Of a stretch of 40,286 bases of DNA, positions 25,518 to 33,156 are shown in pieces. This stretch comes from an uncultured Pseudomonadota bacterium (GTDB lineage Bacteria > Pseudomonadota > Alphaproteobacteria > RF32 > CAG-239): NCBI GenBank assembly GCA_902793695.1, contig CADBEI010000006.1:38978-79263 (forward strand), in the 5' to 3' direction. Position 1 is the stretch's first letter, and each line of letters opens with the position of its first letter. The translations under genes were made by a program, and so were the position numbers. Below the pieces are notes generated by a model. That model did not search any database. It was not told where the DNA came from and saw only the letters and a program-made list of their open reading frames with translations.

Positions 25518-25946
25518 ATGGAATTTTTACAAAGATGTGAGTTTCTCTGCTACTTGTTCTTGGCTGTTTCGACTATTTGCTTTTTAGTCGTGTCATTTTC
25601 CAGCTGGTACGGAAGCGAACGTCCGCGCCGTTTCTGGCTTGCACGTCTGACTTACAAGGAAGACAAAGAAATGCAAAGTTTTGTCCGCGTTGCGTGGTTG
25701 TTGGCATTAATCTTTGGTCTGATCAGCTCGTTCTGCCTGATGCTGTGTATGAATCTTGAAGGTTTCTGGCTCGGTTTGGCACAAACGCTCTACGGATTTG
25801 TCGTCGCATGGCTCCTTGCAAAAGTCATTTTGGCGGCAGTTATTGTGTTTCAATACGTCGGTTATACCTTTATCCGACTTAAAAATTGGATATTGCACGA
25901 CAAACCATTGTTTCCGAAATACGAAAAGATATCAGCACGTCACTAA
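25518..25946 (+). CDS. Small unrecognised membrane protein
   Basis: The protein has 142 residues. Three or four hydrophobic segments are visible (about 8-30, 58-82, 88-125, the last perhaps two helices), with a charged loop (about 34-55, GSERPRRFWLARLTYKEDKE) and a basic C-terminus. ATG 25518 is chosen; an in-frame TTG at 25494 abuts the previous stop codon, and neither has a Shine-Dalgarno, only an A-rich run. It lies 24 bases after the possible TIM-barrel gene and shares its terminator, so both form one unit. I do not recognise a family. Confidence 0.7.
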   Translation: MEFLQRCEFLCYLFLAVSTICFLVVSFSSWYGSERPRRFWLARLTYKEDKEMQSFVRVAWLLALIFGLISSFCLMLCMNLEGFWLGLAQTLYGFVVAWLLAKVILAAVIVFQYVGYTFIRLKNWILHDKPLFPKYEKISARH

Positions 25947-25950
25947 AGAT

Positions 25951-25980
25951 AAAACCGTCGGTTTAATTACCGGCGGTTTT
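25951..25980 (+). terminator. Terminator of the 24723-25946 pair
   Basis: A 12-bp stem with one G-U pair (AAAACCGTCGGT with ACCGGCGGTTTT), 6-nt loop, followed by GCTTTTT. It begins five bases after the stop codon. Confidence 0.88.
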
Positions 25981-25998
25981 GCTTTTTATGCGGTATAA

Positions 25999-26373
25999 TT
26001 ATATTGCAATCGACCATAAACCGTGCAAATTACAATATTCATAGACCTTCAGCAGTTTATCGCCGTCGGCCACATAAAAATCCGCGGCAGGCTTTTCTTC
26101 CGGTTGTAAATATTTAATCTGTACGCCGTTTTGAGTTTCCAACGCAATCCATTGAATAAAGTGCGCCGCAATCATCGGATGGTCAACACTGCCGATGTTG
26201 ACGTGAATTTTGTTCCCCTCGCGGCTCCAAACCGGCACATGTTTTTCTGTCGCGGCATCGACGGTATTTTCGGTTAAACACTCCATTTCTTCGCCGCAAC
26301 AAATCATCGGCACACCGGATTTATGCATCATCATAACCAGATTGCCACAGTGTTTACATTTATAAAATTCCAT
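25999..26373 (-). CDS. dfx: Desulfoferrodoxin / superoxide reductase
   Basis: This 124-residue protein carries both iron centres. The desulforedoxin-like N-terminal centre has C6, C9, C25 and C26. The superoxide reductase centre has H45 in EKHVP, H65 and H71 in VDHPMIAAH, and C114 and H117 in CNLHG, the full His4-Cys set. It reduces superoxide to peroxide without making oxygen and is typical of anaerobes. Its ATG overlaps the stop codon of the upstream periplasmic-protein gene (TAATG); GGAGAA within that gene's end serves as its ribosome site. Confidence 0.95.
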   Translation of the reverse strand: MEFYKCKHCGNLVMMMHKSGVPMICCGEEMECLTENTVDAATEKHVPVWSREGNKIHVNIGSVDHPMIAAHFIQWIALETQNGVQIKYLQPEEKPAADFYVADGDKLLKVYEYCNLHGLWSIAI

Positions 26374-27356
26374 TAATTTTCTCCTTCCGACTGTTGTTTA
26401 TTATTTTTAGCGCAATAATCGTTTTGCTGCAGATAATACATCAAAGCAATATCGGCATCGCGCACCTCTTTCGGCCGCTCATCAAGCGGTATATCGTCCT
26501 CATTGTGCTTGGCTACGATATCTTTAAAATACGGCAACAATTCATCGACGGTTTCTTGCGGCAAACGACAGGTATAACCGTAATCTTCCGTCACATCCTC
26601 AAAATCGAGCCGTAATTTATTTTGCAAATAAATAAAGCAGATATTGTCATTATATTCTGCATTCAAACCGCGTGTAACCGATGCATCCGGCAGTCTTTCG
26701 TCTTCTTCAAGCCCGAAATATTCTTCTTTGCGTGAGCAACTGTCCAGTGCATAAATTAATCCGTCATACACATACTTCGGTAAATATTTATAATGCGCCA
26801 CATCCTTGTTTTTTACCAAAATTTCCAAATCATCAAACCCGTGAATATTATTAAGCAAGGTCTTCGGTACATTAAGTTCATAATTACCGTATTTCAAACG
26901 ACAGTTTTTATCGCGCTCTCCGATAATTTTCAGTTCCATTCTTTCGCGTACTGCTCTATCCGGACGACAGGCAATAAGCGCTTCCATAAATTCCGGCTCA
27001 AATACTTCAACTTTAACTTCCGGTTCCTGTTCATTTACGTTCAATGTCGGCTGTTGCAATTCATCAGATTGTTGACTTTCACTCGGTGACACGATTATGT
27101 TACCCGCAGGAGTATCGTTGGTATTTTGTAATTTATTGATTTTCGGCATTTCTTCGGTATCAACATTCTGCATCTGCTCGATTGTACTTTCGTCTGCTTC
27201 ATTATTGACCTCGGGGCTTGCAACCACCGCCAAACTTTTAACATCTGCCGGATCATCACCCAACATTTTCTGCGGTATTTGCGCTTGTGCCGAAAATGCA
27301 ATCACTCCCGCACAAAACAACAACCATATTACTGTTTTACCGTACATTTGCCGCAT
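26373..27356 (-). CDS. Periplasmic protein of unknown function
   Basis: The protein has 327 residues with a signal peptide ending in AQA (about residue 25). An acidic, Gln/Asn-rich low-complexity region follows (about 30-125), then a folded C-terminal part with paired cysteines. Two stretches resemble each other loosely (near residues 140-190 and 215-290, each ending in a P-x-T-L-L or P-x-E-T-V-D-E-L-L helix), which hints at a duplicated domain. The true start is 27356, with GGAGG five bases upstream, although the frame is open to 27533. It is translationally coupled to dfx. I do not recognise the family. Confidence 0.78.
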   Translation of the reverse strand: MRQMYGKTVIWLLFCAGVIAFSAQAQIPQKMLGDDPADVKSLAVVASPEVNNEADESTIEQMQNVDTEEMPKINKLQNTNDTPAGNIIVSPSESQQSDELQQPTLNVNEQEPEVKVEVFEPEFMEALIACRPDRAVRERMELKIIGERDKNCRLKYGNYELNVPKTLLNNIHGFDDLEILVKNKDVAHYKYLPKYVYDGLIYALDSCSRKEEYFGLEEDERLPDASVTRGLNAEYNDNICFIYLQNKLRLDFEDVTEDYGYTCRLPQETVDELLPYFKDIVAKHNEDDIPLDERPKEVRDADIALMYYLQQNDYCAKNNKQQSEGEN

Positions 27357-27787
27357 TTTATCCTCCTTAAGATGTTTTATCTCAAGCGACAGTATAATAA
27401 ATATATCATAAAAATAAAACATTTTTATTATTTTATACATAAAAAGAAAGGAGCCGTCATAAATAAACGCTCCTTCCTTCCGCCTTGTTGCGAGTGTTTC
27501 AACGGCAAAAAATAATACGCAAACATTGAACAATCCGACAACACAGGCCTGACACGCAGCATATCCGGTAAAATAATTATTGTAATTATTTAATCTGTTA
27601 CGATGCTTATGTGCCGATTCTCCCCGATTGTTTAGAGTTTAATTGCTTAAAAACATCACAATCCGTCAAGAACAGCATAGATATATAGCAACAACCGGCG
27701 TTTTCAATCATTCCCCGACCAAAGAACATATTTTGCTTGCAAGATTGTGGCGGATATGGTATATTTCGGTCTGCAGAAAGGAAAGAA
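27357..27787. other. Divergent intergenic region
   Basis: About 430 bases lie between the divergent genes starting at 27356 (minus) and 27788 (plus). It holds the plus-strand promoter at 27737-27765 and a 7-bp hairpin AAGGAGC/GCTCCTT near 27449-27476. An A/T palindrome lies around 27571-27592. I see no ORF with a ribosome site and no recognisable RNA. Confidence 0.5.
27737..27765 (+). promoter_or_regulatory. Promoter of the MORN-repeat protein gene
   Basis: TTGCAA (27737-27742), 17-base spacer, TATATT (27760-27765). The leader to ATG 27788 is about 15 nt and contains AAGGA. Confidence 0.65.
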
Positions 27788-29443
27788 ATGTCGGTTGCTT
27801 ATAAGGAAACAATCAAAAAAGAAGGTTGGGGTCATAAAGAAGTTGTCCGTCGTTATGATAACGGCGACATTGAGGAGCTTTCGACCGAATACGACCAACG
27901 CCGCCAATGCGATAAAATACTCCATCGCACCGTTAAACATTCCGACGGCTCCACGGAAAGCTATAATCAATGGAATCAACTGGAACATCGGACTTTGAGT
28001 GACGGCACCACACTCAATTATAATAATGGTATTTTACATACCAAATGTTTATCCGACGGCACAAGAGAAGAATATTTCGACAACGGGCAGATTTCTTTAT
28101 ATAAAAATTCCGACGGATCATTGATAATGAGCTATTATGAAAATGGCGAAAAGTCTATGACAGCAGACTATAAAAACAAACATTTTATCGCCTACTCCGC
28201 CGATGGCGAGATCAAATTTAACTTAACGCCGGAGCAATCTTTTATAAATGAAAAATACTACCCGATTATAAAACTCGGAATAAAAGACCGTAATTATGAA
28301 AATCACTGGCGTGAAGATATTGTACTTAATCCGCATAAAAAAACAATACTGTTCTTTGGCGGACATGCCACTTATAACGGCAAAGACGCCAACGGTTATC
28401 TTAACTCGGTGATTGATATTTTCGGTATGTCCGGCGCACAGATTGCCGACACGCAACTTGTATCCGCTTATCGTTCTCTAAAACACGAAACACTTGGACA
28501 CTATATATCTTTGACCGACAACGGATTTGATATAAGAGAATATAAAAAACAAACATATAAAAAAGAGATTTTATCAAAACTTATGCCGTTTATGGCGCAA
28601 CAATACAACGGCGTTTGGGAGCGTATTCCGCCGCAGCAATTATATGCCAATTTCCGTAACCTTATGCTGATGTGTCACTGCTACGGCGCCCAAGATATCT
28701 GCACGGTAGCTGATGTTTTGCGGCAGACTATGACCAAACTAGGTTACAATCCCGAGGTACAAAAGCACGCCTTGCGGCAAGTTGTTTGCATAACCAACAA
28801 CACTCCGCGCGAGTTTAATGACAACACCGGATTTACCACATTTCATCGCTATTCGGTTTTTGACGGACAATGGAGAAAACAGTATGATAAGCAATACTCC
28901 GACGATTATCCTGTATTTTTGGAGAATTATCCGGCGTTTCATCATTATAAAAAATCAAAAGCCGCTTTCGTTAACTTAAATAAAAATGAGATATTGTTGG
29001 TCTTTAACAAAGTTTTGCGTTATAAATGCGATATGGATGAGCATAATTCCGCCTTTTGGACAGTTGATAAAAAAATATTGACTTCCGCCGGCAAAATGCA
29101 AGCCGAGCTTATCAAAAGTATCGGTCGGCGTTGGCTTGAGAATAACAACGAAATAACTGGCGCCGCCGATTTTATGAAACAAAGCACACAAAATCTGAAA
29201 CTGCGCCAACAAGTCTCCGCCGCTCTCATCAACGGGCGTAAGTTACAAAAAGATAAAATCAATCCGCTGCATAATCACTCGATTTTAAGTTCAGCATATG
29301 AAAAATACAAAAGCATGGGATTTTCTCCGGAAAAACACGGCGTCTGGAAACTGCTGTCCGAACAGGCAAAAAAAGATACTCCGCAAGAAACATATACAAG
29401 AATGTATATGGATGTGCTGCTTAACCTTAAGGCGCGCAACTAA
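27788..29443 (+). CDS. MORN-repeat protein with a large unrecognised C-terminal domain
   Basis: This 551-residue protein has no signal peptide or membrane segment. Residues about 15-150 carry MORN_2-type repeats (Y-F-D-N-G-Q-I, Y-Y-E-N-G-E-K, S-D-G-T/S-x-x-x-Y). Residues about 180-551 are a separate domain with a hydrophobic strand and glycine turn KTILFFGGHATYNG, and a later LMLMCHCYGAQDI that looks like a nucleophile elbow with Cys or Tyr in place of Ser. An alpha/beta-hydrolase-like or papain-like fold is possible but not shown. ATG 27788 is chosen for AAGGA before it. The 3' end overlaps the convergent acetyltransferase gene by 17 bases. Confidence 0.75.
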   Translation: MSVAYKETIKKEGWGHKEVVRRYDNGDIEELSTEYDQRRQCDKILHRTVKHSDGSTESYNQWNQLEHRTLSDGTTLNYNNGILHTKCLSDGTREEYFDNGQISLYKNSDGSLIMSYYENGEKSMTADYKNKHFIAYSADGEIKFNLTPEQSFINEKYYPIIKLGIKDRNYENHWREDIVLNPHKKTILFFGGHATYNGKDANGYLNSVIDIFGMSGAQIADTQLVSAYRSLKHETLGHYISLTDNGFDIREYKKQTYKKEILSKLMPFMAQQYNGVWERIPPQQLYANFRNLMLMCHCYGAQDICTVADVLRQTMTKLGYNPEVQKHALRQVVCITNNTPREFNDNTGFTTFHRYSVFDGQWRKQYDKQYSDDYPVFLENYPAFHHYKKSKAAFVNLNKNEILLVFNKVLRYKCDMDEHNSAFWTVDKKILTSAGKMQAELIKSIGRRWLENNNEITGAADFMKQSTQNLKLRQQVSAALINGRKLQKDKINPLHNHSILSSAYEKYKSMGFSPEKHGVWKLLSEQAKKDTPQETYTRMYMDVLLNLKARN

Positions 29444-29978
29444 CCTTTATATTCGGATTTGAGCTTTGATCGGTCGGCGAAGTTCTGTCTTGCCGCAAAA
29501 TGCCGTCGAGATGATATCCGGCCCGCTTTGCCACATTGACCGAACGGGTATTGCGTGTGTCGTTAAGAATAGTAATACGGTTAAAGTCGCGGGCAAACAC
29601 CTCTTTTTCGAGCAATCTGACCGCCTCTTGCATATAGCCGTGCCCTACTTCCGAGCTGCGCAACCAATAGCCGATTTCCCCACTTTTCCATTCTTTATTA
29701 ATCTTCATAAAATCAACCGAGCCGAGTAACTTTCCGCCGTCTTTTTTTCTGATGATATAGGCATATCCGACATTTTCTTTACGGTTTTTTTCACACCAAT
29801 TCAACAGCCAGCCGAATTCATCTTCCGCCGTTTTATTATTAAGCGCCCACGGCAACCACGGCAACAAATCTTTGCGGGATTCATCTACCGCCGTAACCAA
29901 TTCCTCGGCCAACTTAAAAGTAGCGTCGGCACGTTTTAATACAATTTTTTCTCCTTGAATGATGCGCGGAAAATTCAT
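29427..29978 (-). CDS. GNAT-family N-acetyltransferase (RimJ/RimL-like)
   Basis: This 183-residue acetyltransferase follows the RimJ/RimL pattern: I-V-L-K-R-A-D at the start, E-I-G-Y-W-L-R-S near residue 102, then the acetyl-CoA loop E-V-G-H-G-Y-M-Q-E-A (usually G-x-G-x-A/G), and NTRSVNVAKRAGYHLDG near residues 143-160. It may acetylate a protein N-terminus or an aminoacyl group; the substrate is unknown. ATG 29978 is preferred because GGAGGT lies before it. Confidence 0.9.
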   Translation of the reverse strand: MNFPRIIQGEKIVLKRADATFKLAEELVTAVDESRKDLLPWLPWALNNKTAEDEFGWLLNWCEKNRKENVGYAYIIRKKDGGKLLGSVDFMKINKEWKSGEIGYWLRSSEVGHGYMQEAVRLLEKEVFARDFNRITILNDTRNTRSVNVAKRAGYHLDGILRQDRTSPTDQSSNPNIKVSCAP

Positions 29979-30101
29979 TTTTACCTCCATATTGTTTTAG
30001 CATGCTTATTGTATTTCAAATTCGCGACATTGACAACAAAAAATTTACCGAATATTGATATTTATATGCCATAATAGTGCTGTTTAAATAAGGAGACTGA
30101 T

Positions 30102-30995
30102 ATGTCGGAACATCATCATGAAATCTGCGACCATCATCACGAAGTCAGTGCAAAATCCGTAAAATTGCTGATATTTTCTTTTGCCATCAATATGCTGTTG
30201 TCGTTGGCCGAGATTATCGGCGGGATTATCGCCGGCAGCGTGGCTCTTATCGGCGATGCTCTGCACAACACCTCCGATGCGCTGTCTATTTTGATTGCGG
30301 TAATCGCTTATAAAATCGGACATCGCAAAGCCTCGGTAAAATACACCTACGGTTTCAAGCGTGCGGAAATTATCGGCGGCTTTGTTAACCTTATTTTGCT
30401 GTTTATCTCCGGTTGTTATTTGCTGATTGAAGGTATCGAACGCCTGATAAACCCGCAAACAATCGACGGTATGCTGATTGTGATTATCTCGGTTTTGGCG
30501 CTGATTATCGACACGGCAACTGCCAAAATATCGCATCATCACGCCCACCACAATACCAATATGCGTATGGTATTCATTCATAATCTGGCCGATGCGTTGG
30601 GTTCAATCGGTGTGATTGTTTCAGGGTTGTGTGTAATGTGGTTCGGTATTTATCGTCTTGACGGGATAATTGCCCTACTCATTGCGGCATACATGATTTT
30701 TCAGGCGGTGGTATCGTTTCCGAAAATCGTTAATATTTTGATGAATGCGGCGCCGGAATATCTCAATCGGGACGAAATTATTAAAGCCGTTTGCGCCGTA
30801 AAAGGAGTGCGCAACGTTCATCATATTCATCTTTGGAGTGTGAGTGAACACGAAGTTTCGTTGGAATGTCATGTGGAAACCGATAATCCGGATGCGATTA
30901 AAAAAATATCACATTTGTTGGCGGAAAAATTCGACATTCATCACAGCACCATCCAAATCGAAAGCGACCACAATTGCCACGATTGCGAGCTCTAA
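30102..30995 (+). CDS. Cation diffusion facilitator (CzcD/ZitB-type Zn2+ efflux)
   Basis: This 297-residue antiporter has six predicted membrane segments. The metal site is visible as H55/D59 (HNTSD) in helix 2 and H159/D163 (HNLAD) in helix 5. A histidine-rich N-terminus (MSEHHH, DHHHE) and a His loop (HHHAHH near 144-149) between helices 4 and 5 fit zinc handling, and the cytoplasmic C-terminal domain has HHIHLWSVSEHE. It exports Zn2+ or a similar ion in exchange for protons. AAGGAG precedes the start. It is a single-gene unit facing a minus-strand gene. Confidence 0.95.
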   Translation: MSEHHHEICDHHHEVSAKSVKLLIFSFAINMLLSLAEIIGGIIAGSVALIGDALHNTSDALSILIAVIAYKIGHRKASVKYTYGFKRAEIIGGFVNLILLFISGCYLLIEGIERLINPQTIDGMLIVIISVLALIIDTATAKISHHHAHHNTNMRMVFIHNLADALGSIGVIVSGLCVMWFGIYRLDGIIALLIAAYMIFQAVVSFPKIVNILMNAAPEYLNRDEIIKAVCAVKGVRNVHHIHLWSVSEHEVSLECHVETDNPDAIKKISHLLAEKFDIHHSTIQIESDHNCHDCEL

Positions 30996-31029
30996 AAATT
31001 ATTGCGCTCCGCCTTTAGTTACATCGGCA

Positions 31030-32004
31030 TTAATCATCTTCTGAAGAACTCTGCTCCGTATCATCGGTTTTGTTATAATATATATCGAGCCGCTCTTTCA
31101 TTTTATCGGCAAATTCTATATAATCATATGCCTCATCATAACCATTATTTACTTTGCCTTGGCTCGCTTCCTCCTCAATTTCAGATTTTTTGTTACCGTT
31201 TTCATCTGCTCGATAACTGTATTCCCAATAATACAATTTATCAGCAACGTCATCAGGCTCTTTTCCGTAAGAAAAAGGATCTTGAACTCCAATCTCTTCA
31301 AATAAATCTTTCAAATATTCTTTTGTACAGTCAATCTTATTTATATTTTTCGCATCAAATTCTCTGCATGATATAAGTGCGTTTCTGAAGCCTTGTAAAT
31401 AATAAGCACCAGAATAAGCACCAGAACATTTCCCTTCTTCGTTCAGAAGAAAAATCACATCTTCTTCTTTTTTTCTCTTTATATTATTGCCAAACACACT
31501 GCTTTGATTATATTTTTGTGCGAAAATACTCGGAATATATGAGATATCCAAAGCATTGCGGGACATAACCAATTCTGTATTATAAACACTGTTGGTACAT
31601 GCAAAATATCTCAGAACAGGAACGGCAAAATAATCAGTAAATATCGAATATTTTTGAACATCCAATGCATCAAGGAAATCAACCAAATCATCGTGTGAAT
31701 AAGAATATTGCAAAACTTTTCTGTCGGTTCCGTAATTTTTCCGCCAATACGGAGCTATAACATAATAATCATCTCCCAGTTTTTTAAGAATTAAATTGAT
31801 TAAAACGTGATTATCTTTTGTCATATGCGCCGGATGGTTACGCAAAACCAACAACACCGGATTTGCCTTATCTCCGGCTTCCTGATATTGCATTTCATAA
31901 CCGTTACTTAATTCAACAGATTTTACATATATTTCCGCACCTTGTGCCGATTTATGGAAACAGCATAAAGTTATAATAAACAGATATCTCAAAAACCTAT
32001 ACAT
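31030..32004 (-). CDS. Periplasmic alpha/beta-hydrolase-like protein lacking the nucleophile
   Basis: The protein has 324 residues with a signal peptide ending near AQGAE (residue 23). The order ELSNGYEMQYQEAG, then PVLLVLRNHPAH, then VIAPYWRKNYGTDR and S-H-D-D-L-V-D-F-L-D-A-L, is that of an alpha/beta hydrolase of the epoxide-hydrolase type. However, the nucleophile elbow position reads FTDYFAV, so Tyr125 stands where Ser or Asp is expected. It may therefore be a non-enzymatic relative. The C-terminal 70 residues are acidic and Tyr-rich. ATG 32004 has AGGA before it. It starts 7 bases after nagB ends, so it is likely cotranscribed with nagB. Confidence 0.75.
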   Translation of the reverse strand: MYRFLRYLFIITLCCFHKSAQGAEIYVKSVELSNGYEMQYQEAGDKANPVLLVLRNHPAHMTKDNHVLINLILKKLGDDYYVIAPYWRKNYGTDRKVLQYSYSHDDLVDFLDALDVQKYSIFTDYFAVPVLRYFACTNSVYNTELVMSRNALDISYIPSIFAQKYNQSSVFGNNIKRKKEEDVIFLLNEEGKCSGAYSGAYYLQGFRNALISCREFDAKNINKIDCTKEYLKDLFEEIGVQDPFSYGKEPDDVADKLYYWEYSYRADENGNKKSEIEEEASQGKVNNGYDEAYDYIEFADKMKERLDIYYNKTDDTEQSSSEDD

Positions 32005-32011
32005 TTTTATC

Positions 32012-32803
32012 CTAAAAATTATTGCGTTCCACATCCAAAAAATAGTTTACGGTTGCTTCTTGCAAAGCCCCTGTTGCCGGCTTATCACAGACAATGATTC
32101 CGTGCGGATGACGCTGTAAGGCAGAAATTGTCCATACATGGCTGACACCACCTTCAATTCCGTGTTTTAAGGCCTGTGCTTTATTGGCGCCTGTGGCCAG
32201 AATCATTACTTCTTCCGCATCCATTATTGTAGCCACTCCCACCGTCAGCGCCATGGTCGGCACTTTGGATAAATCACCGTCAAAAAAGCGAGAATTAGCC
32301 TTAATTGTACTTTCGGTCAAAGTTTTTATTCTGGTACGCGATTCTAATGAAGAAAACGGCTCGTTAAAGGCGATATGCCCGTCTTCGCCCACACCGCCGA
32401 TAAACAAATGCACACCGCCGGCTTCTTTAATTGCCAATTCATAATTGCGACATTCTTTGGCAAAGTCCTTGGTCATACCATCGAGAATATGAATGTTTTT
32501 GTGCTGAATATCAATATGATTAAAGAAATTTTCAAACATAAAATAATGATAACTTTGCGGATGCGACGGCTCCAAACCGATATATTCATCCATATTAAAC
32601 GTAACCACGTTTGCAAACGAAACTTTACCGGCCTTGTTTAGTTTAATCAACTCGGCATACATTCCGAGCGGAGTTGAGCCGGTCGGAAGCCCCAACACAA
32701 ACGGCTTTTTCGCCGTCGGCCGAAAATGATTAATTTTATAAGCCACATATTGTGCCGCCCATTCGGCAACATATTGTTTATCTTCTTTAATAATTACTCT
32801 CAT
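32012..32803 (-). CDS. nagB: Glucosamine-6-phosphate deaminase
   Basis: This 263-residue enzyme converts glucosamine-6-phosphate to fructose-6-phosphate and ammonia. The known catalytic residues align without gaps to E. coli numbering: D72 (FNMDEYIGL), D141, H143 and E148 ([11 protein letters not shown]). The phosphate loop [13 protein letters not shown] is at 37-49. The neighbouring pathway gene nagA lies 3.5 kb upstream in the same orientation, separated by four unrelated plus-strand genes. Confidence 0.97.
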   Translation of the reverse strand: MRVIIKEDKQYVAEWAAQYVAYKINHFRPTAKKPFVLGLPTGSTPLGMYAELIKLNKAGKVSFANVVTFNMDEYIGLEPSHPQSYHYFMFENFFNHIDIQHKNIHILDGMTKDFAKECRNYELAIKEAGGVHLFIGGVGEDGHIAFNEPFSSLESRTRIKTLTESTIKANSRFFDGDLSKVPTMALTVGVATIMDAEEVMILATGANKAQALKHGIEGGVSHVWTISALQRHPHGIIVCDKPATGALQEATVNYFLDVERNNF

Positions 32804-32901
32804 GGCACTATCCTTATAATGTTTAATACCATAATCAATAACATCAAAATAAGCAAAAGTAAACAGCTAATCATGAATACATAAAATTTTCGATTTTCGT
32901 A

Positions 32902-32930
32902 TTGACATTTTTTTGGCAAAATAATATAAT
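32902..32930 (+). promoter_or_regulatory. Perfect consensus sigma70 promoter
   Basis: TTGACA (32902-32907), exactly 17 bases, TATAAT (32925-32930). Both boxes match the consensus at all positions. It points into the four-gene plus-strand cluster and away from nagB. The first supported start codon is 220 bases downstream. Confidence 0.85.
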
Positions 32931-32936
32931 ATCCCT

Positions 32937-33156
32937 GTTTTATGTATAATGATATTCTATAATTGATTTATTATTTATTGAATTGGGTTTATAGTGGCCT
33001 GATGATAAATGTAAGATAAGTCAAGCTTGATGTTCGTTAGAGTAAAGCAGATTGTCTGTCTGGCGGCTGCTTTACGGCAGTTGTTATGTTTCCTTAGACA
33101 ATCTTCACTAATTTTTGCCTACGGGAAACAGGGCGAGACTTCCAAAATTTTACATT
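32937..33156 (+). promoter_or_regulatory. Long structured 5' leader with mutually exclusive stems
   Basis: Between the perfect promoter and ATG 33157 lies about 220 nt. GTAAAGCAG (33042-33050) pairs perfectly with CTGCTTTAC (33067-33075). AGATTGTCT (33049-33057) pairs perfectly with AGACAATCT (33096-33104). Both stems need bases 33049-33050, so both cannot form fully at the same time. That layout is typical of attenuators or ligand- or protein-controlled leaders. I do not recognise a known riboswitch class. The stretch before the ATG has no Shine-Dalgarno. Confidence 0.5.

Noticed and set aside
27357-27533. N-terminal extension of the periplasmic protein upstream of 27356
   Set aside because: ATG 27356 has GGAGG at five bases and a proper signal peptide; the extension would put 59 residues in front of it.
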